A stretch of 64,000 bases of DNA from Aromatoleum petrolei (GCF_017894385.1 NZ_CP059560.1:930001-994000); one strand, 5' to 3'. Positions 55,509 to 64,000 are shown, counted from the first letter of the stretch. Notes: a model not told the origin generated them from the sequence alone. Made by a program: numbers and translations.

Positions 55509-57434
55509 CTAGGCCGCTGCCCACACCTTCGATTCGACGAACACGCTGAACAGGCGCGAATCGATGTGCCCCGCCCGGCACTCCGCCTCCAGCAGCCCCA
55601 GCGCCTCCGCGACCGGCACCGCCTTCTTGTACGGCCGGTCGCCCGCCGTCAGTGCATCGTAGATGTCGCAGATCGTCAGGATGCGGGTCTGGACGCTGAT
55701 CTGCCCACCGCGCAGCCCCATCGGATACCCCGAGCCGTCCAGCTTCTCGTGATGCCCGTGCGCGATGGCCGGCACGCCGGACAGGTCGTGCGTCCACGGG
55801 ATCAGGATCAGGAACGAATAGGTATCGGCCACGTGCGACTCGATCTGCTTGCGCTCCTCGGCGGTCAGACAGCCCTTCGATACACCGAGCGCCAGATGCT
55901 CGTGCTGCAGCAGCAGCGGCACGGCGGCACCGTCCGGTTCTCTGTAGGTATAGTCGAGAATCGCGTCGAGCTCGCGCGGCGCTTCGGTATACGAGATCGC
56001 CGGTTCATTGGCGCGCCGGATCGCTGCGAGAAACTCGTCCAGACGCCCGAACTCCTCGCGCAATCCCGCCTCGACCCGCCGCTTCTCCTCGCGGAACGCC
56101 TCGACACCCAGCGCCTGCTCGCACTGGCGCTCGGCGAGCTGGCGATACGCCTGCCGCTCCAGGCACGCGCAGGCATACTTGAAGCGCTGCTCGAGCATGC
56201 GCATGTCGGCGTGGTGGAGCTTCTTCTCCTTGCGCAGCACGTGCTCGCGCACGCCCACCTTGCCGAAGTCGTGCAGCAGCGCCGCATAGCGGATCTCGCG
56301 CAGCTGGTCCTTCGTGAACACGATCTGGCGCAGTTCCGGTCCGTCCGCACGGTCCACCGCTTGGGCCAGCCCCTCCGCATAGTGGGCGACGCGGAAGGAA
56401 TGCCCGGCCGTCACCGGATCGCGCTCCTCGATCGCCTGCACCGAGGCGCGGACGAAGCCTTCCAGCAGGCGCTCGATGTCCGAATACAGCTGGAAGTTCT
56501 TCAGCGCAACGGCCATTTCCGCGCACACCCCGGTCAGCATCTGCAGATCCTCGCCCTTGAAGGCATACGGATCCGAGGACGTATCGACCTGGATCAGGCC
56601 CAGCACCTCGTCCTCGAGCAGCAGCGGGGCGCACATCACGCTGCGGATCCCTTGGTCGACGATCGATTCCTGCGCGCCGAAACGGCGGTCGGCGAGCGTA
56701 TCGACCGACAGGACGGCCAGCTTGTTCTGCAGCACCTCGGCGACGATGGTGCGCGACAGCCGCAGCGTGTCACCGCGATCCACCGTGCCGTCGCGCCGGC
56801 GCGCCGCCACCTGCACCGGCGCCTCGTCGCGGTTCTTGCTCAGCAGGATGAAAGCCCGTTCGGCCAGCGGAAACAGCTCGAAGATCAGGTTCATGATCTT
56901 CTCGATCAGCGTCTCGCTGTTGGTCACCGCCCCCACTGCGATCCCGACCTGGGCCATCGCGTGCAGCTTGCGGATCGTCAGCTGCGCATCGCCCGCCGTC
57001 TGCGCCGGCGGGGCCGCGAGCGGGCGGGCGTACAGGGTCGCGTCGACCGTCTGCTTGATCATGGCCGGCACGCTTTCGGGCGGCGGCACGAGCAGCGAAT
57101 GGAATATGATGTGCTCGGCCGCAACCGCCAGCTCGTCACCATCGCGCAAGGGATGCCAGGCGCCCGGCTGCAGGCGTTTGCCGAGCACGAAAGTACCGTT
57201 GGACGAGTGAAGGTCCTCGACGAAGTAGGCCCCGTCGCGCAGCCGGATGCGCGCATGGCGGCGGCTGACGGTGTGTTCGGGAATGCACAGGAAGCGGTCG
57301 GATGAGAGCGAGTCCTGCGGATCGCGCCCGATGAGCACCTCGTCGTGCAGGGGGAAGACCTTGCCCGCGGCGGTCACCTCCAGGTAGGCCATCACTGGAG
57401 TCGCGGACTCGGGAACGGTCCTTGTATTTTGCAT
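55509..57434 (-). CDS. FHA-GAF-HD-GYP signalling protein
   Basis: The 641-residue protein has an N-terminal FHA domain (LIGRDPQDS, SRRHARIRL, HSSNGTFVLG), a GAF domain (about residues 150-320, VMCAPLLLEDEVLGLIQVD) and an HD-GYP domain (LLHDFGKVG; HGHHEKLDGSGYPMGL). HD-GYP enzymes degrade c-di-GMP. The start at 57434 (MQNTRTVPES) has GGGAGGAGG upstream; an in-frame ATG at 57485 has none. It is downstream of peptide genes 5 and 6 and couples phosphothreonine recognition to c-di-GMP turnover. Confidence 0.92.
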   Translation of the reverse strand: MQNTRTVPESATPVMAYLEVTAAGKVFPLHDEVLIGRDPQDSLSSDRFLCIPEHTVSRRHARIRLRDGAYFVEDLHSSNGTFVLGKRLQPGAWHPLRDGDELAVAAEHIIFHSLLVPPPESVPAMIKQTVDATLYARPLAAPPAQTAGDAQLTIRKLHAMAQVGIAVGAVTNSETLIEKIMNLIFELFPLAERAFILLSKNRDEAPVQVAARRRDGTVDRGDTLRLSRTIVAEVLQNKLAVLSVDTLADRRFGAQESIVDQGIRSVMCAPLLLEDEVLGLIQVDTSSDPYAFKGEDLQMLTGVCAEMAVALKNFQLYSDIERLLEGFVRASVQAIEERDPVTAGHSFRVAHYAEGLAQAVDRADGPELRQIVFTKDQLREIRYAALLHDFGKVGVREHVLRKEKKLHHADMRMLEQRFKYACACLERQAYRQLAERQCEQALGVEAFREEKRRVEAGLREEFGRLDEFLAAIRRANEPAISYTEAPRELDAILDYTYREPDGAAVPLLLQHEHLALGVSKGCLTAEERKQIESHVADTYSFLILIPWTHDLSGVPAIAHGHHEKLDGSGYPMGLRGGQISVQTRILTICDIYDALTAGDRPYKKAVPVAEALGLLEAECRAGHIDSRLFSVFVESKVWAAA

Positions 57435-57562
57435 CCCCCCTCCTCCCGCATGCGCCGGACGGATCATCCCAACGATATTCGACATGGCGCTGAAAAGCCG
57501 GTTCCGGGCGAGATGCGGGTCGCGGCGCGGAGGCCGTCGGGCCCCCGCGTCCGCGCGGCCGC

Positions 57563-57844
57563 TCAGAAATGCACGCGGTTATTGATGTCGGCGTTCTGCG
57601 TCGCGGTCACCGGCACCGACGGGTTTGCGAACCCGCCCAGCACGGCCACGTTGTTGCCGACGTTGGTGACGACGCTCTGGCCCTGGTTGATCTGCTGCAG
57701 CGCTTCGAACGAGGCGTTCGTCACCGAGGCGTCATAGCCGAACCACGGATACGGGAGGATGTGCATGCCGCCGCGCACTGCGCTCATGGCTTCGCAGTCC
57801 AGTTCTTCGGTCATCGGCAGGTCGTTGATGGTCAGGGTTTTCAT
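57563..57844 (-). CDS. Secreted peptide precursor 6 with Gly-Gly leader
   Basis: The 93-residue protein has the same 26-residue leader as precursors 1 and 5 except Cys17 for Arg and SAV for SEV, then a 67-residue core starting MHILPYPWFGYDASVTNASF and sharing INQGQSVVTNVGNNVAVLGG with them. It ends NRVHF. GGAGAG precedes the ATG. It is 62 bases after gene 5 on the minus strand. Confidence 0.87.
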   Translation of the reverse strand: MKTLTINDLPMTEELDCEAMSAVRGGMHILPYPWFGYDASVTNASFEALQQINQGQSVVTNVGNNVAVLGGFANPSVPVTATQNADINNRVHF

Positions 57845-57871
57845 GATGGCTCTCCTCGGGGTGGGGGTGCT

Positions 57872-57892
57872 GCGGAGGCCGCTTGCCTCCGC
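57872..57892 (-). other. Hairpin between peptide genes 5 and 6
   Basis: GCGGAGGC (57872-57879) pairs with GCCTCCGC (57885-57892) across a five-base loop, between the stop of gene 5 and the start of gene 6. Confidence 0.45.
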
Positions 57893-57906
57893 GGGCGGTG
57901 ACTGGA

Positions 57907-58197
57907 TCAGAAGCGGACGTTGTTGTTGATGCTGGCGTTCTGGGTCGCGGTGACCGGCACCGACGGGTTTGCGAACCCACCCAGCACGGCCACGTTGTTG
58001 CCGACGTTGGTCGCGACGCTCTGCCCCTGGTTGATCAGCTGCGCGGCACTGAAGGACATGTCCGTGGTCGAGGCGTCGACATAGCCGCCCCAGTAATAGG
58101 GCGCAAAGCCCATGTACATGCCGCCGCGCACTTCGCTCATGGCTTCGCGGTCCAGTTCTTCGGTCATCGGCAGGTCGTTGATGGTCAGGGTTTTCAT
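57907..58197 (-). CDS. Secreted peptide precursor 5 with Gly-Gly leader
   Basis: The 96-residue protein is nearly identical to precursor 1: the 26-residue leaders and the first 19 core residues (MYMGFAPYYWGGYVDASTT) are the same, with about nine substitutions later and NNVRF at the end. AAGGAG precedes the ATG. It is part of the right arm of the inverted repeat and is read outward-in toward the exporter genes. Confidence 0.88.
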   Translation of the reverse strand: MKTLTINDLPMTEELDREAMSEVRGGMYMGFAPYYWGGYVDASTTDMSFSAAQLINQGQSVATNVGNNVAVLGGFANPSVPVTATQNASINNNVRF

Positions 58198-58236
58198 GAT
58201 GGCTCTCCTTGGGTTTGCGTCTTGGGTCGGTGATTT

Positions 58237-58264
58237 GTTTCGAGCACTTTCGCGCGCTCGAAAC
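58237..58264 (-). promoter_or_regulatory. Second copy of the GTTTCGAGC dyad
   Basis: GTTTCGAGC (58237-58245) and GCTCGAAAC (58256-58264) repeat the perfect dyad found at 42651, in the same place relative to the promoter. Confidence 0.6.
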
Positions 58265-58271
58265 TCCTATC

Positions 58272-58286
58272 GCAGGGAGCGTGCCA
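58272..58286 (-). promoter_or_regulatory. Sigma-54 promoter of the right peptide genes
   Basis: On the minus strand 58286-58272 reads TGGCAC-GCTCC-CTGC, identical to the left promoter. It should drive genes 5 and 6 and possibly the FHA-GAF-HD-GYP gene and the exporter genes behind them. Confidence 0.72.
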
Positions 58287-58287
58287 G

Positions 58288-58701
58288 CTGTACAGCGGCA
58301 CCGCCAACAACATTCAACACATTGAAAACACTGCATCTTTTTCATTGTCCAGGAAATTTTCAGCGTAACTCGGCCTGCGCGGCGGCTGAGACTGGTGGGC
58401 GCCACCGAACAGGTCGCCGAAATACTGTCTGCGCGGCAGCAACATCCGCCGCGACCGGCGCGGCAGACAGGGCGGCGAGCGCCTCTCAGGCGTGCGCCAC
58501 GCACCGCCAAGCGCATGGATATGGGCTATATTTTTCTTGAAAGGTCCGATTGGGGAATTTTGCGCAGTCGCTTCCCCTGCCCGAAGGGCGCCGCGGTGCG
58601 CCCCCGTCGCACAACCCGCGACAGCGCCCGGTTCATCCTCTCCGGCCCGAGCGGGCGAGAACATGATGCCCAGGGATCCGCGGCCAACCGAGGGGGAGCG
58701 C
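58288..58701. other. Divergent control region between peptide gene 5 and the kinase gene
   Basis: These 414 bases hold no recognised gene. They include the upstream part of the right sigma-54 promoter, with a small dyad TTCAA-CACA-TTGAA at 58313-58326 that may be an activator or IHF-like site, and the expected kinase promoter. An open frame joins 58492 to the kinase but its composition is not protein-like. Confidence 0.4.
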
Positions 58702-60774
58702 ATGGCTAGTCTTTCGCACGCGATTCACGCCTTTCAGGCCGGAGGTCTGTCCAGCAACGAGTTCTTCGCGCAGGTTGACCACGCCCTGAAGGCCGAAAAG
58801 ACCGACTACACCCAACTCCTGGAAGTCCTTAGCGAGGAAAACACCAAGTACCCGCTGCCGCCGGACGTCTACGCGGAAGTGCATCGGCGTATCGAGCATT
58901 TGGCAGCGCCGGAGCAGAACAAGGGTGCCGCCACCAGCGCCGACCAGACCCGGATGCTGATCAACCCCGCCGACATGTTCCCGCCGGCCGATGCGGCCTC
59001 GCCCGCCCCGCCGGACGCCGAACCGGAGCGGGTCAAGGGCGTCGGCGAGACCATCAAGGGACGCTTCCGGCTGGAAGAATGCATCGGCTTCGGCGGCATG
59101 GGCACCGTTTACAAGGCGCTCGACCTGCGCAAGCTGGAAGCCTCCGACCGCAATCCCTACATCGCCATCAAGATCCTGAACGTCCAGTTCCGCGGCCACC
59201 CGAAATCGCTGATCGCCCTGCAGCGCGAAGCGAAGAAGGCGCAGACGCTCGCGCACCCGAACATCGTCACCGTGTATGACTTCGACCGCGACGGGTCGAT
59301 GGTGTACCTGACCATGGAATACCTGGCCGGGCAGCCGCTGAGCCGCATGCTGCACGCGCCGGATTTTCGCGGCCTGCCCTATGCCGACGCCCTGCGCATC
59401 TTCACCGGGATGGCGAACGCACTGTCGTACGCACACGAGCGCGGCTTCGTGCACTGCGATTTCAAGCCGGCGAACGTCTTCCTCACCGACAATGGCCAGG
59501 TGAAGATCATCGACTTCGGCATCGCCCGCGTCTTCCGGCGCTCGGAGGAAGAAGTCGAGGCGACGATCTTCGACGCGGGCAGCCTGGGCGGCCTGACGCC
59601 CGCGTATGCGAGCCCCGAGATCCTCGAACACCTCGAACCCGATCCGCGCGACGACGTGTACGCGCTTGCCTGCATCACCTACGAACTGCTGACCGGCACC
59701 CACCCGTTCGGGCGCCTGCCGGCGACGCAGGCACGCAATGCCAATTTGCGCCCGCAGCGCCCGAAAGGACTTCCCGCCATGCAGTGGCGGGCCCTGCGCA
59801 ACGCGTTGTCCTTCGATCGCGCGTCGCGCACGCCCAGCGTCGCGCAGTTCCTGCAGGGGATGAAAGGCGAGCACCGCCTGACCGTGCCCCTGGCGCTGGG
59901 CGTCGCTGGCCTCGCGACGGCAGCGCTGGTGGCGGTGACGGTGATCTGGTATTGGGAACCGTCCGACACCCCCGCGTCGCCGCAAGGTTCCGACGAACCG
60001 CCCGCCGCCCCGGCGCCGACCGCAGAAGCCGCGCCCCCGCTCCCGGCGCCGACCCCGGCGCCGACGCCGGTGCCCGTCGCACCGCCGCCCGCTCCCGCAC
60101 TCTCGCTCGCCGCGGTCACGCCCGTTCTGGCCCAGGTGCCCTGTTCCGCACTGACGGCCTCGGTCAGCGGCGACGCGCTGCAGGTCCGGGGCTACGTGCC
60201 CGAGCGTTTCGGCGTCGCGCGCCTAACCGAGGCGCTCAATGCCATCCCGGGTGTCAAGACGCTGAAGGCCGACGTGCAGCAACTGAGCGACGACAAATGC
60301 AACGTGATCGCGGCGCTTTCGTCCCACTGGAACCGCAACTGGCAGGCCGGGCACCCGGCGTCGATCCGGATGCGCGGCGCCGTCGCCGAGCTCACGGAAG
60401 GCGACGCGCTGATCGTCGACGTCACCACGCCCGCCTATGAATCCTACGTCCACGTCGATTATCACGTCCTCGACGGCAGCGTCGCCCACCTCGTCCCAAG
60501 CCGGCGCGCGCGAGCCAACCAGGCGCCGCCCAACCACTCCGCGACCATCGGAACGCTCGCGGGCTGGACGATCTCGAAGCCTTTCGGTACGGAGCTGATC
60601 ACGCTGCTCGTGACGCCCGTCCCGATCTTCGAAGGGTTGCGGCCAGAATTCGAATCACGGGCCGAATACCTGCGCGCTCTCGAACAGCGCCTGCGCGAGA
60701 TCGCCGCCAAGCACGGCACGGACCGCATCGTCGCGGACTTCGTGCAGATCACCACTCGCGCGCGCGAACGCTGA
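58702..60774 (+). CDS. Membrane Ser/Thr protein kinase with C-terminal sensor region
   Basis: The 690-residue protein has an N-terminal helical region (1-110), a Hanks-type kinase domain (about 120-390: GFGGMGTVYKA; Lys157 in IAIKIL; catalytic loop HCDFKPANVF with Asp253; DFGIAR with Asp271), a membrane helix (LGVAGLATAALVAVTVIWYW) and a Pro-rich linker (TPAPTPVPVAPPPAP). The C-terminal part combines a BON-like stretch with a DUF4384-like domain (GDALIVDVTTPAYES). The usual HRD is HCD, as in non-RD kinases. The ATG at 58702 has GAGGGGGAG upstream. It is the likely kinase for the FHA proteins. Confidence 0.93.
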   Translation: MASLSHAIHAFQAGGLSSNEFFAQVDHALKAEKTDYTQLLEVLSEENTKYPLPPDVYAEVHRRIEHLAAPEQNKGAATSADQTRMLINPADMFPPADAASPAPPDAEPERVKGVGETIKGRFRLEECIGFGGMGTVYKALDLRKLEASDRNPYIAIKILNVQFRGHPKSLIALQREAKKAQTLAHPNIVTVYDFDRDGSMVYLTMEYLAGQPLSRMLHAPDFRGLPYADALRIFTGMANALSYAHERGFVHCDFKPANVFLTDNGQVKIIDFGIARVFRRSEEEVEATIFDAGSLGGLTPAYASPEILEHLEPDPRDDVYALACITYELLTGTHPFGRLPATQARNANLRPQRPKGLPAMQWRALRNALSFDRASRTPSVAQFLQGMKGEHRLTVPLALGVAGLATAALVAVTVIWYWEPSDTPASPQGSDEPPAAPAPTAEAAPPLPAPTPAPTPVPVAPPPAPALSLAAVTPVLAQVPCSALTASVSGDALQVRGYVPERFGVARLTEALNAIPGVKTLKADVQQLSDDKCNVIAALSSHWNRNWQAGHPASIRMRGAVAELTEGDALIVDVTTPAYESYVHVDYHVLDGSVAHLVPSRRARANQAPPNHSATIGTLAGWTISKPFGTELITLLVTPVPIFEGLRPEFESRAEYLRALEQRLREIAAKHGTDRIVADFVQITTRARER

Positions 60775-60792
60775 GGCGTCGCGGCGCCTGCG

Positions 60793-61920
60793 CTACTTCA
60801 GGTCACGCGCAACGCGAAAGCCGTTCTGGGAATGCCGGACGCTCGCACCGTACTTGAAGCGCGTCGACGACGTCATGTAATCGGCCCCTTCCCGCCACGA
60901 GCCGCCGCGTATCACGCGAACCCGGCAGTCCGCGTCCTCCCACGAACGACCATCGGACGGGGCGCCCTTGTAGGAGCTGTGCCAGCAGTCGCTGACCCAC
61001 TCCCACACGCTGCCGTTCATGTCGTGCAGGCCGAACGGGTTGGCGGCGAAGGAACCGGCCGATGCGGGACCGTCGGCGCGCGACGGTTCGCCGCAGTCCT
61101 TGCAGTTCGCATTGCCCGGCCGCATCTGGCTGCCCCACCAATAGCGGCTCGTCGTCCCGCCGCGAATTGCATATTCCCACTCGGCCTCGGTCGGCAGACG
61201 ATACGGCTTGCCGCTCGTCTTCGCCAGCCACTTGACGTACTGCTGCGCGTCGTCCCAGCTCAGGTCGCGCACCGGCGCGTTCTTCGGGGCGTTGCCTTCG
61301 CTGCCCAGGCGCGGGCAGGCGCCGGCCTCGACGCAGGCGCCCCACTGCTCGTTGGTGACCTCGTACTTGGCGATCGCGAACGCCTGCGTGATGGTCACCG
61401 GATGCGCCGGCCGTTCGGACGGATCGTCGGTATTGCTGCCCATGACGAAGTCGCCTTGCGGCAAGCCGACCATGACGGGACAGGCCGGACAGTCGCGGAT
61501 TTCAGTCAGGCTCGCCACGGCGGCAGCGGCTGCCGGCGCGACCCGCGGCGTCGCGCGTGGCCGCTCCGCAGCGGGGGCCGGCCGCACCCGTTCGGCCGCG
61601 GGCGGAGCAGCAGCGGGTGTCCTGGGCGGCGGGGGTTCGACCTTCGGTGCAGGAGCCTCGACCTTGGGTGCAGCGGGCGCGTCGGTCTTCGGCGCCGCCG
61701 CGCGCAGGCGCTCGATGCGCGCCTTGGCGAGGGCCGCGAAGCGGCCGTTCGGGTAGGCCTTCAGGTACGCCTCGTAATCGCTGGCGTGCTGGCTGTCCTT
61801 CACCGAATCCCAGAAGGTGAGTTCGTATTGGTCGGCACTGTCCTTCGGCAGGACCCCGGCCTGAACGCCCGCGCCGGCGCTCGCTCCCAACGCAACGATG
61901 ATGAGCATTTCTCGCCACAC
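60793..61920 (-). CDS. Exported formylglycine-generating-enzyme-like (SUMF1) protein
   Basis: The 375-residue protein starts at GTG 61920 ([20 protein letters not shown]) with GAGGTG upstream, and has a signal-peptide-like N-terminus. A short helical part ([20 protein letters not shown]), a Pro/Ala-rich linker and a C-terminal SUMF1 domain follow ([66 protein letters not shown]). Such domains occur beside Ser/Thr kinase loci, usually as binding modules; the Cys pair of true enzymes could not be confirmed. It is convergent with the kinase gene. Confidence 0.85.
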   Translation of the reverse strand: MWREMLIIVALGASAGAGVQAGVLPKDSADQYELTFWDSVKDSQHASDYEAYLKAYPNGRFAALAKARIERLRAAAPKTDAPAAPKVEAPAPKVEPPPPRTPAAAPPAAERVRPAPAAERPRATPRVAPAAAAAVASLTEIRDCPACPVMVGLPQGDFVMGSNTDDPSERPAHPVTITQAFAIAKYEVTNEQWGACVEAGACPRLGSEGNAPKNAPVRDLSWDDAQQYVKWLAKTSGKPYRLPTEAEWEYAIRGGTTSRYWWGSQMRPGNANCKDCGEPSRADGPASAGSFAANPFGLHDMNGSVWEWVSDCWHSSYKGAPSDGRSWEDADCRVRVIRGGSWREGADYMTSSTRFKYGASVRHSQNGFRVARDLK

Positions 61921-62225
61921 GTCCGCACCTCGTTCGCCTTGTAGTTGAGCGTACGGCCTCCTCCGAAACGCGGGTTCCCGGGCGCTGCCATGGCAGTCCG
62001 GAAGCCCTCCCGGGCACTCGCGCGGAGAAAGGAGACATGGCCGGACGACCCCTCGCCCACCCCGGATTCGGGCGGCCACAGTCCCGCGATATCTCAGTTC
62101 ATTATATGTATCTTTCCCGCAAGTTCCGTCCTAATGTGAAGTGATAATCAATTCGGGCAAGTCGGGCGCCGCATGCGCCCGGGATCGTGTGTTCGCTTCA
62201 GCTTTGTGCGGGGAGGATGCGCAGC
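61921..62225. other. Intergenic region without a recognised gene
   Basis: These 305 bases separate the SUMF1-like gene from the first DUF4399 gene. An AT-rich patch at 62092-62125 (TCTCAGTTCATTATATGTAT) is a plausible promoter area. Nothing else was recognised. Confidence 0.4.
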
Positions 62226-62648
62226 ATGTCGAGGGAAATCACTCTTGCCGCGCTGACGATGGCGGCTCTGACCATTGCGTCCGCGGCCGCCGCCGCGACG
62301 CCTTCACCGCCGAACGCCGAGGCCTACATCGTCTGGCCGCCTGATGGTGCAACGATCGTCGGTGGCAAGTTCTGGGTGCGGATGGGCCTGCGCAACATGG
62401 GCGTTGCGCCGAAAGGGGTGGACATGCCCAACGTCGGACACCACCACCTCCTCATCGACACCGAGCTGGTGACCGAGGGCGAGATTCCCTCGGATCGCAA
62501 TCACCTGCATTTCGGCGCCGGCGAGACCGAGGCGCGCATCGAACTGCCGCCGGGCAAGCACACGCTGCAGATGCTCCTCGGCGACCACAGGCACGTGCCG
62601 CACGACCCGCCCGTGTATTCGAAAAAGGTCACGATCATCGTCCCCTGA
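62226..62648 (+). CDS. DUF4399 protein, copy 1
   Basis: The 140-residue protein has a signal peptide (MSREITLAALTMAALTIASA, cleavage after about residue 23) and a DUF4399 domain with histidine-rich motifs (VGHHHLLIDTE; DRNHLHFGAGETEA; LPPGKHTLQMLLGDHRHVP). The ATG at 62226 has GGGGAGG nine bases upstream; one at 62217 is too close to that site. It is exported and the histidines could bind a metal, but no function is established. Confidence 0.82.
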   Translation: MSREITLAALTMAALTIASAAAAATPSPPNAEAYIVWPPDGATIVGGKFWVRMGLRNMGVAPKGVDMPNVGHHHLLIDTELVTEGEIPSDRNHLHFGAGETEARIELPPGKHTLQMLLGDHRHVPHDPPVYSKKVTIIVP

Positions 62649-62722
62649 GCGCACGGTCGGCCCGAGCCGTCGCCCGCAGTGGCGGTGTCCCCATCACGCA
62701 GTGAAGCAGTGGGAGCGAATTC

Positions 62723-63145
62723 ATGTACAAGCCGTTCGTTGCCGCGATCGCGGCCTTGCTGCTCTCGGATCTGGCGCTCGCCGGCAGCACGCCCGCCCCG
62801 GCGAATGCCTATCTCTACATCGGCTGGCCGGTCGACGGCCAAGTCATGTCGGCCGGAAAGCCGTTCAAGGTCTGGTTCGGCCTGCGCAACATGGGGGTCG
62901 CGCCGAAGGGGGTGGCCTTCCCCAATACCGGCCATCACCACCTGCTGATCGACACGGACATGCCGGCGCTGGACCACGAGATCCCCTCGGATCGCAACCA
63001 CCTTCACTTCGGCGCGGGCGAGACCGAGACGATGCTGGAACTCCCGCCCGGCAAGCACACGCTGCAACTGCTGATGGGCGACGACAAGCACGTCCCGCAC
63101 AACCCGCCCGTCCGTTCGAGAAAGATCAGCATCACCGTACGGTGA
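62723..63145 (+). CDS. DUF4399 protein, copy 2
   Basis: The 140-residue protein (signal peptide MYKPFVAAIAALLLSDLALA) is a close paralogue of the preceding gene, sharing GLRNMGVAPKGV, GHHHLLIDTD, EIPSDRNHLHFGAGETE and LPPGKHTLQLLMGD. The signal peptides differ. The two lie 74 bases apart on one strand and look like a tandem duplication. Confidence 0.83.
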   Translation: MYKPFVAAIAALLLSDLALAGSTPAPANAYLYIGWPVDGQVMSAGKPFKVWFGLRNMGVAPKGVAFPNTGHHHLLIDTDMPALDHEIPSDRNHLHFGAGETETMLELPPGKHTLQLLMGDDKHVPHNPPVRSRKISITVR

Positions 63146-63155
63146 TGCGCGAACG

Positions 63156-64000
63156 TCAGAAGGCGAGCGGGTCGAACGCCGCCAGCGCGCCGCCCGCTTC
63201 GCGCACCGTGCGCCCGTGTGCCGCGGCCTGCGGCGCGAAGCTGGCCGCATAGAAACGCGCGAGTTCGACCAGGCTCTCGTGGTAGCCGGCATCGCCCTCC
63301 CCGGCCGCGATCCTGCGCCGCGCCGCCAGAGCGAGACGCGCCATCTGCCACATGCCGCATGCCGTACCCAGCAGATGCAGGAAGGGCACCGCCCCGGCCA
63401 GGACCTCGGCAAAGCGGTCCTTCCCCGCCGCAAGCAGCCAGTATGTCGTCTCGTTGAGCACGGCGATGTTCTCGACCAGCGCGTCGGCGATGGGGCCGAA
63501 TCCCGCCTCCCGCCGCAACTCGGCAACGGTCGCGCGCAGTTCGGCGATCAGTTCGAACAGTGTCTCGCCGCCTTCGCGCAGGATCTTGCGCCCGACGAGA
63601 TCGTTCGCCTGGATGCCGGTCGTGCCCTCGTAGATCGTGATGATGCGGGCATCGCGGGCGAACTGCGCGATGCCGGTTTCCTCGACGAAGCCCATGCCGC
63701 CGAACACCTGGATCGCGTCCGAACACGCCTGCTGGCCGACCTCGGTGCACCAGCCCTTCGCGACCGGCATCAGCAGGTCGACGTAGCGCTGCGCCTTGCC
63801 CGCAACGGCCGCGTCCGGGTGATGGTGCGCGGTGTCGAACCACGCCGCGGCCGTGTACAGCAGCGCGCGCATCGCCATCACACGCGCGCGCAGCGACAGC
63901 AGCATGCGCTTCACGTCCGGGTGGCACAGGATGGGCTTGCCCGCCTCGCCGGTGATCGCGTCGCGCCCCTGCACGCGCTCGCGCGCATAGGCGAGCGCCA
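63156..64000 (-). CDS. Acyl-CoA dehydrogenase, C-terminal part (start outside window)
   Basis: About 281 residues are visible from the right edge to the stop at 63156. They include the substrate- and FAD-binding helices of the family (KPILCHPDVKRMLLSLRARV; IQVFGGMGFVEETGIAQFAR; ITIYEGTTGIQANDLVGRKI) with the catalytic-type Glu in YEGTTGIQ, and a C-terminal extension (PFLHLLGTACGMWQMARLAL) as in the larger, roughly 590-residue acyl-CoA dehydrogenases. The substrate is not known. It is convergent with the DUF4399 pair. Confidence 0.92.
   Translation of the reverse strand, partial: ALAYARERVQGRDAITGEAGKPILCHPDVKRMLLSLRARVMAMRALLYTAAAWFDTAHHHPDAAVAGKAQRYVDLLMPVAKGWCTEVGQQACSDAIQVFGGMGFVEETGIAQFARDARIITIYEGTTGIQANDLVGRKILREGGETLFELIAELRATVAELRREAGFGPIADALVENIAVLNETTYWLLAAGKDRFAEVLAGAVPFLHLLGTACGMWQMARLALAARRRIAAGEGDAGYHESLVELARFYAASFAPQAAAHGRTVREAGGALAAFDPLAF

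Larger units (their letters stand above)
57907..58287 (-). repeat. Right arm of the ~380-bp inverted repeat
   Basis: The reverse complement of 57907-58287 matches 42628-43008 through promoter, dyad, 5' leader and coding region. The match starts at the -24 element on both sides. Confidence 0.9.

Noticed and set aside
51525..57305. Very long open frame (about 1926 codons) on the plus strand opposite the secretion genes
   Set aside because: It is antisense to five genes with clear domains, and its translation is Arg/His/Leu-rich in the way of high-GC shadow frames. No domain was recognised.
58492..58701. N-terminal extension of the Ser/Thr kinase to an upstream ATG
   Set aside because: The extension is rich in Ala/Arg/Pro without structure, and the ATG at 58702 has a strong, well-spaced ribosome site.

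Overview
The window is high-GC DNA from a betaproteobacterium, most likely of the Rhodocyclales (Azoarcus/Aromatoleum/Thauera lineage). The main evidence is a complete anaerobic phenol cluster in the order known from Thauera aromatica and Aromatoleum: phenylphosphate synthase ppsABC followed by phenylphosphate carboxylase ppcBDAC. Housekeeping genes (lysS, mnmC, ahpCF, nudC), a phasin gene and several c-di-GMP proteins suit that assignment. No rRNA, tRNA, CRISPR array or insertion sequence was recognised.

Layout. 1-9857: end of a chemoreceptor gene, lysS, mnmC, a two-component pair, a phasin, a PyrR-like phosphoribosyltransferase and an MFS transporter. 9990-25583: the phenol region. It has a divergent XylR/DmpR-type regulator, two upstream activating sites 40 bp apart, a sigma-54 promoter, ppsABC, ppcBDAC, a third UbiD-family gene, ubiX, a DUF120 (archaeal-type CTP-dependent riboflavin kinase) gene, a Nudix gene, a PaaK-like CoA ligase and a phenol-pathway outer membrane protein. 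25612-38510: GGDEF-EAL proteins, nudC, ahpC-ahpF, a radical SAM/B12-type protein with unusual cysteine spacing, and a response regulator/hybrid signalling set. 38677-42340: a TIR-domain protein in an operon with a double-GNAT protein. 42628-61920: a peptide secretion locus. 62226-64000: two tandem DUF4399 genes and the C-terminal part of an acyl-CoA dehydrogenase.

Phenol region. The pps/ppc enzymes should turn phenol into phenylphosphate and then 4-hydroxybenzoate. The UbiD-family subunits need or may need prenylated FMN. The ubiX-DUF120-Nudix trio could supply it: riboflavin kinase for FMN, Nudix for dimethylallyl phosphate, UbiX for prenylation. This cofactor-supply reading is an inference.

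Peptide secretion locus. Six small genes encode precursors with leaders of exactly 26 residues ending in Gly-Gly. Four lie at the left end (+ strand) and two at the right end (- strand). Between them are a C39-peptidase ABC exporter carrying two cyclic-nucleotide-binding-like domains, an HlyD adaptor, a TolC/NodT outer membrane lipoprotein, a PpiC-like protein, a sigma-54 activator, a PP2C phosphatase, a double-FHA membrane protein and an FHA-GAF-HD-GYP protein. A Ser/Thr kinase and a formylglycine-generating-enzyme-like protein follow on the right. The outermost peptide genes form a roughly 380-bp inverted repeat that includes a sigma-54 promoter and a perfect dyad. This looks like a type I peptide export system controlled by Ser/Thr phosphorylation and sigma-54, and it is the best candidate in the window for an undescribed system.
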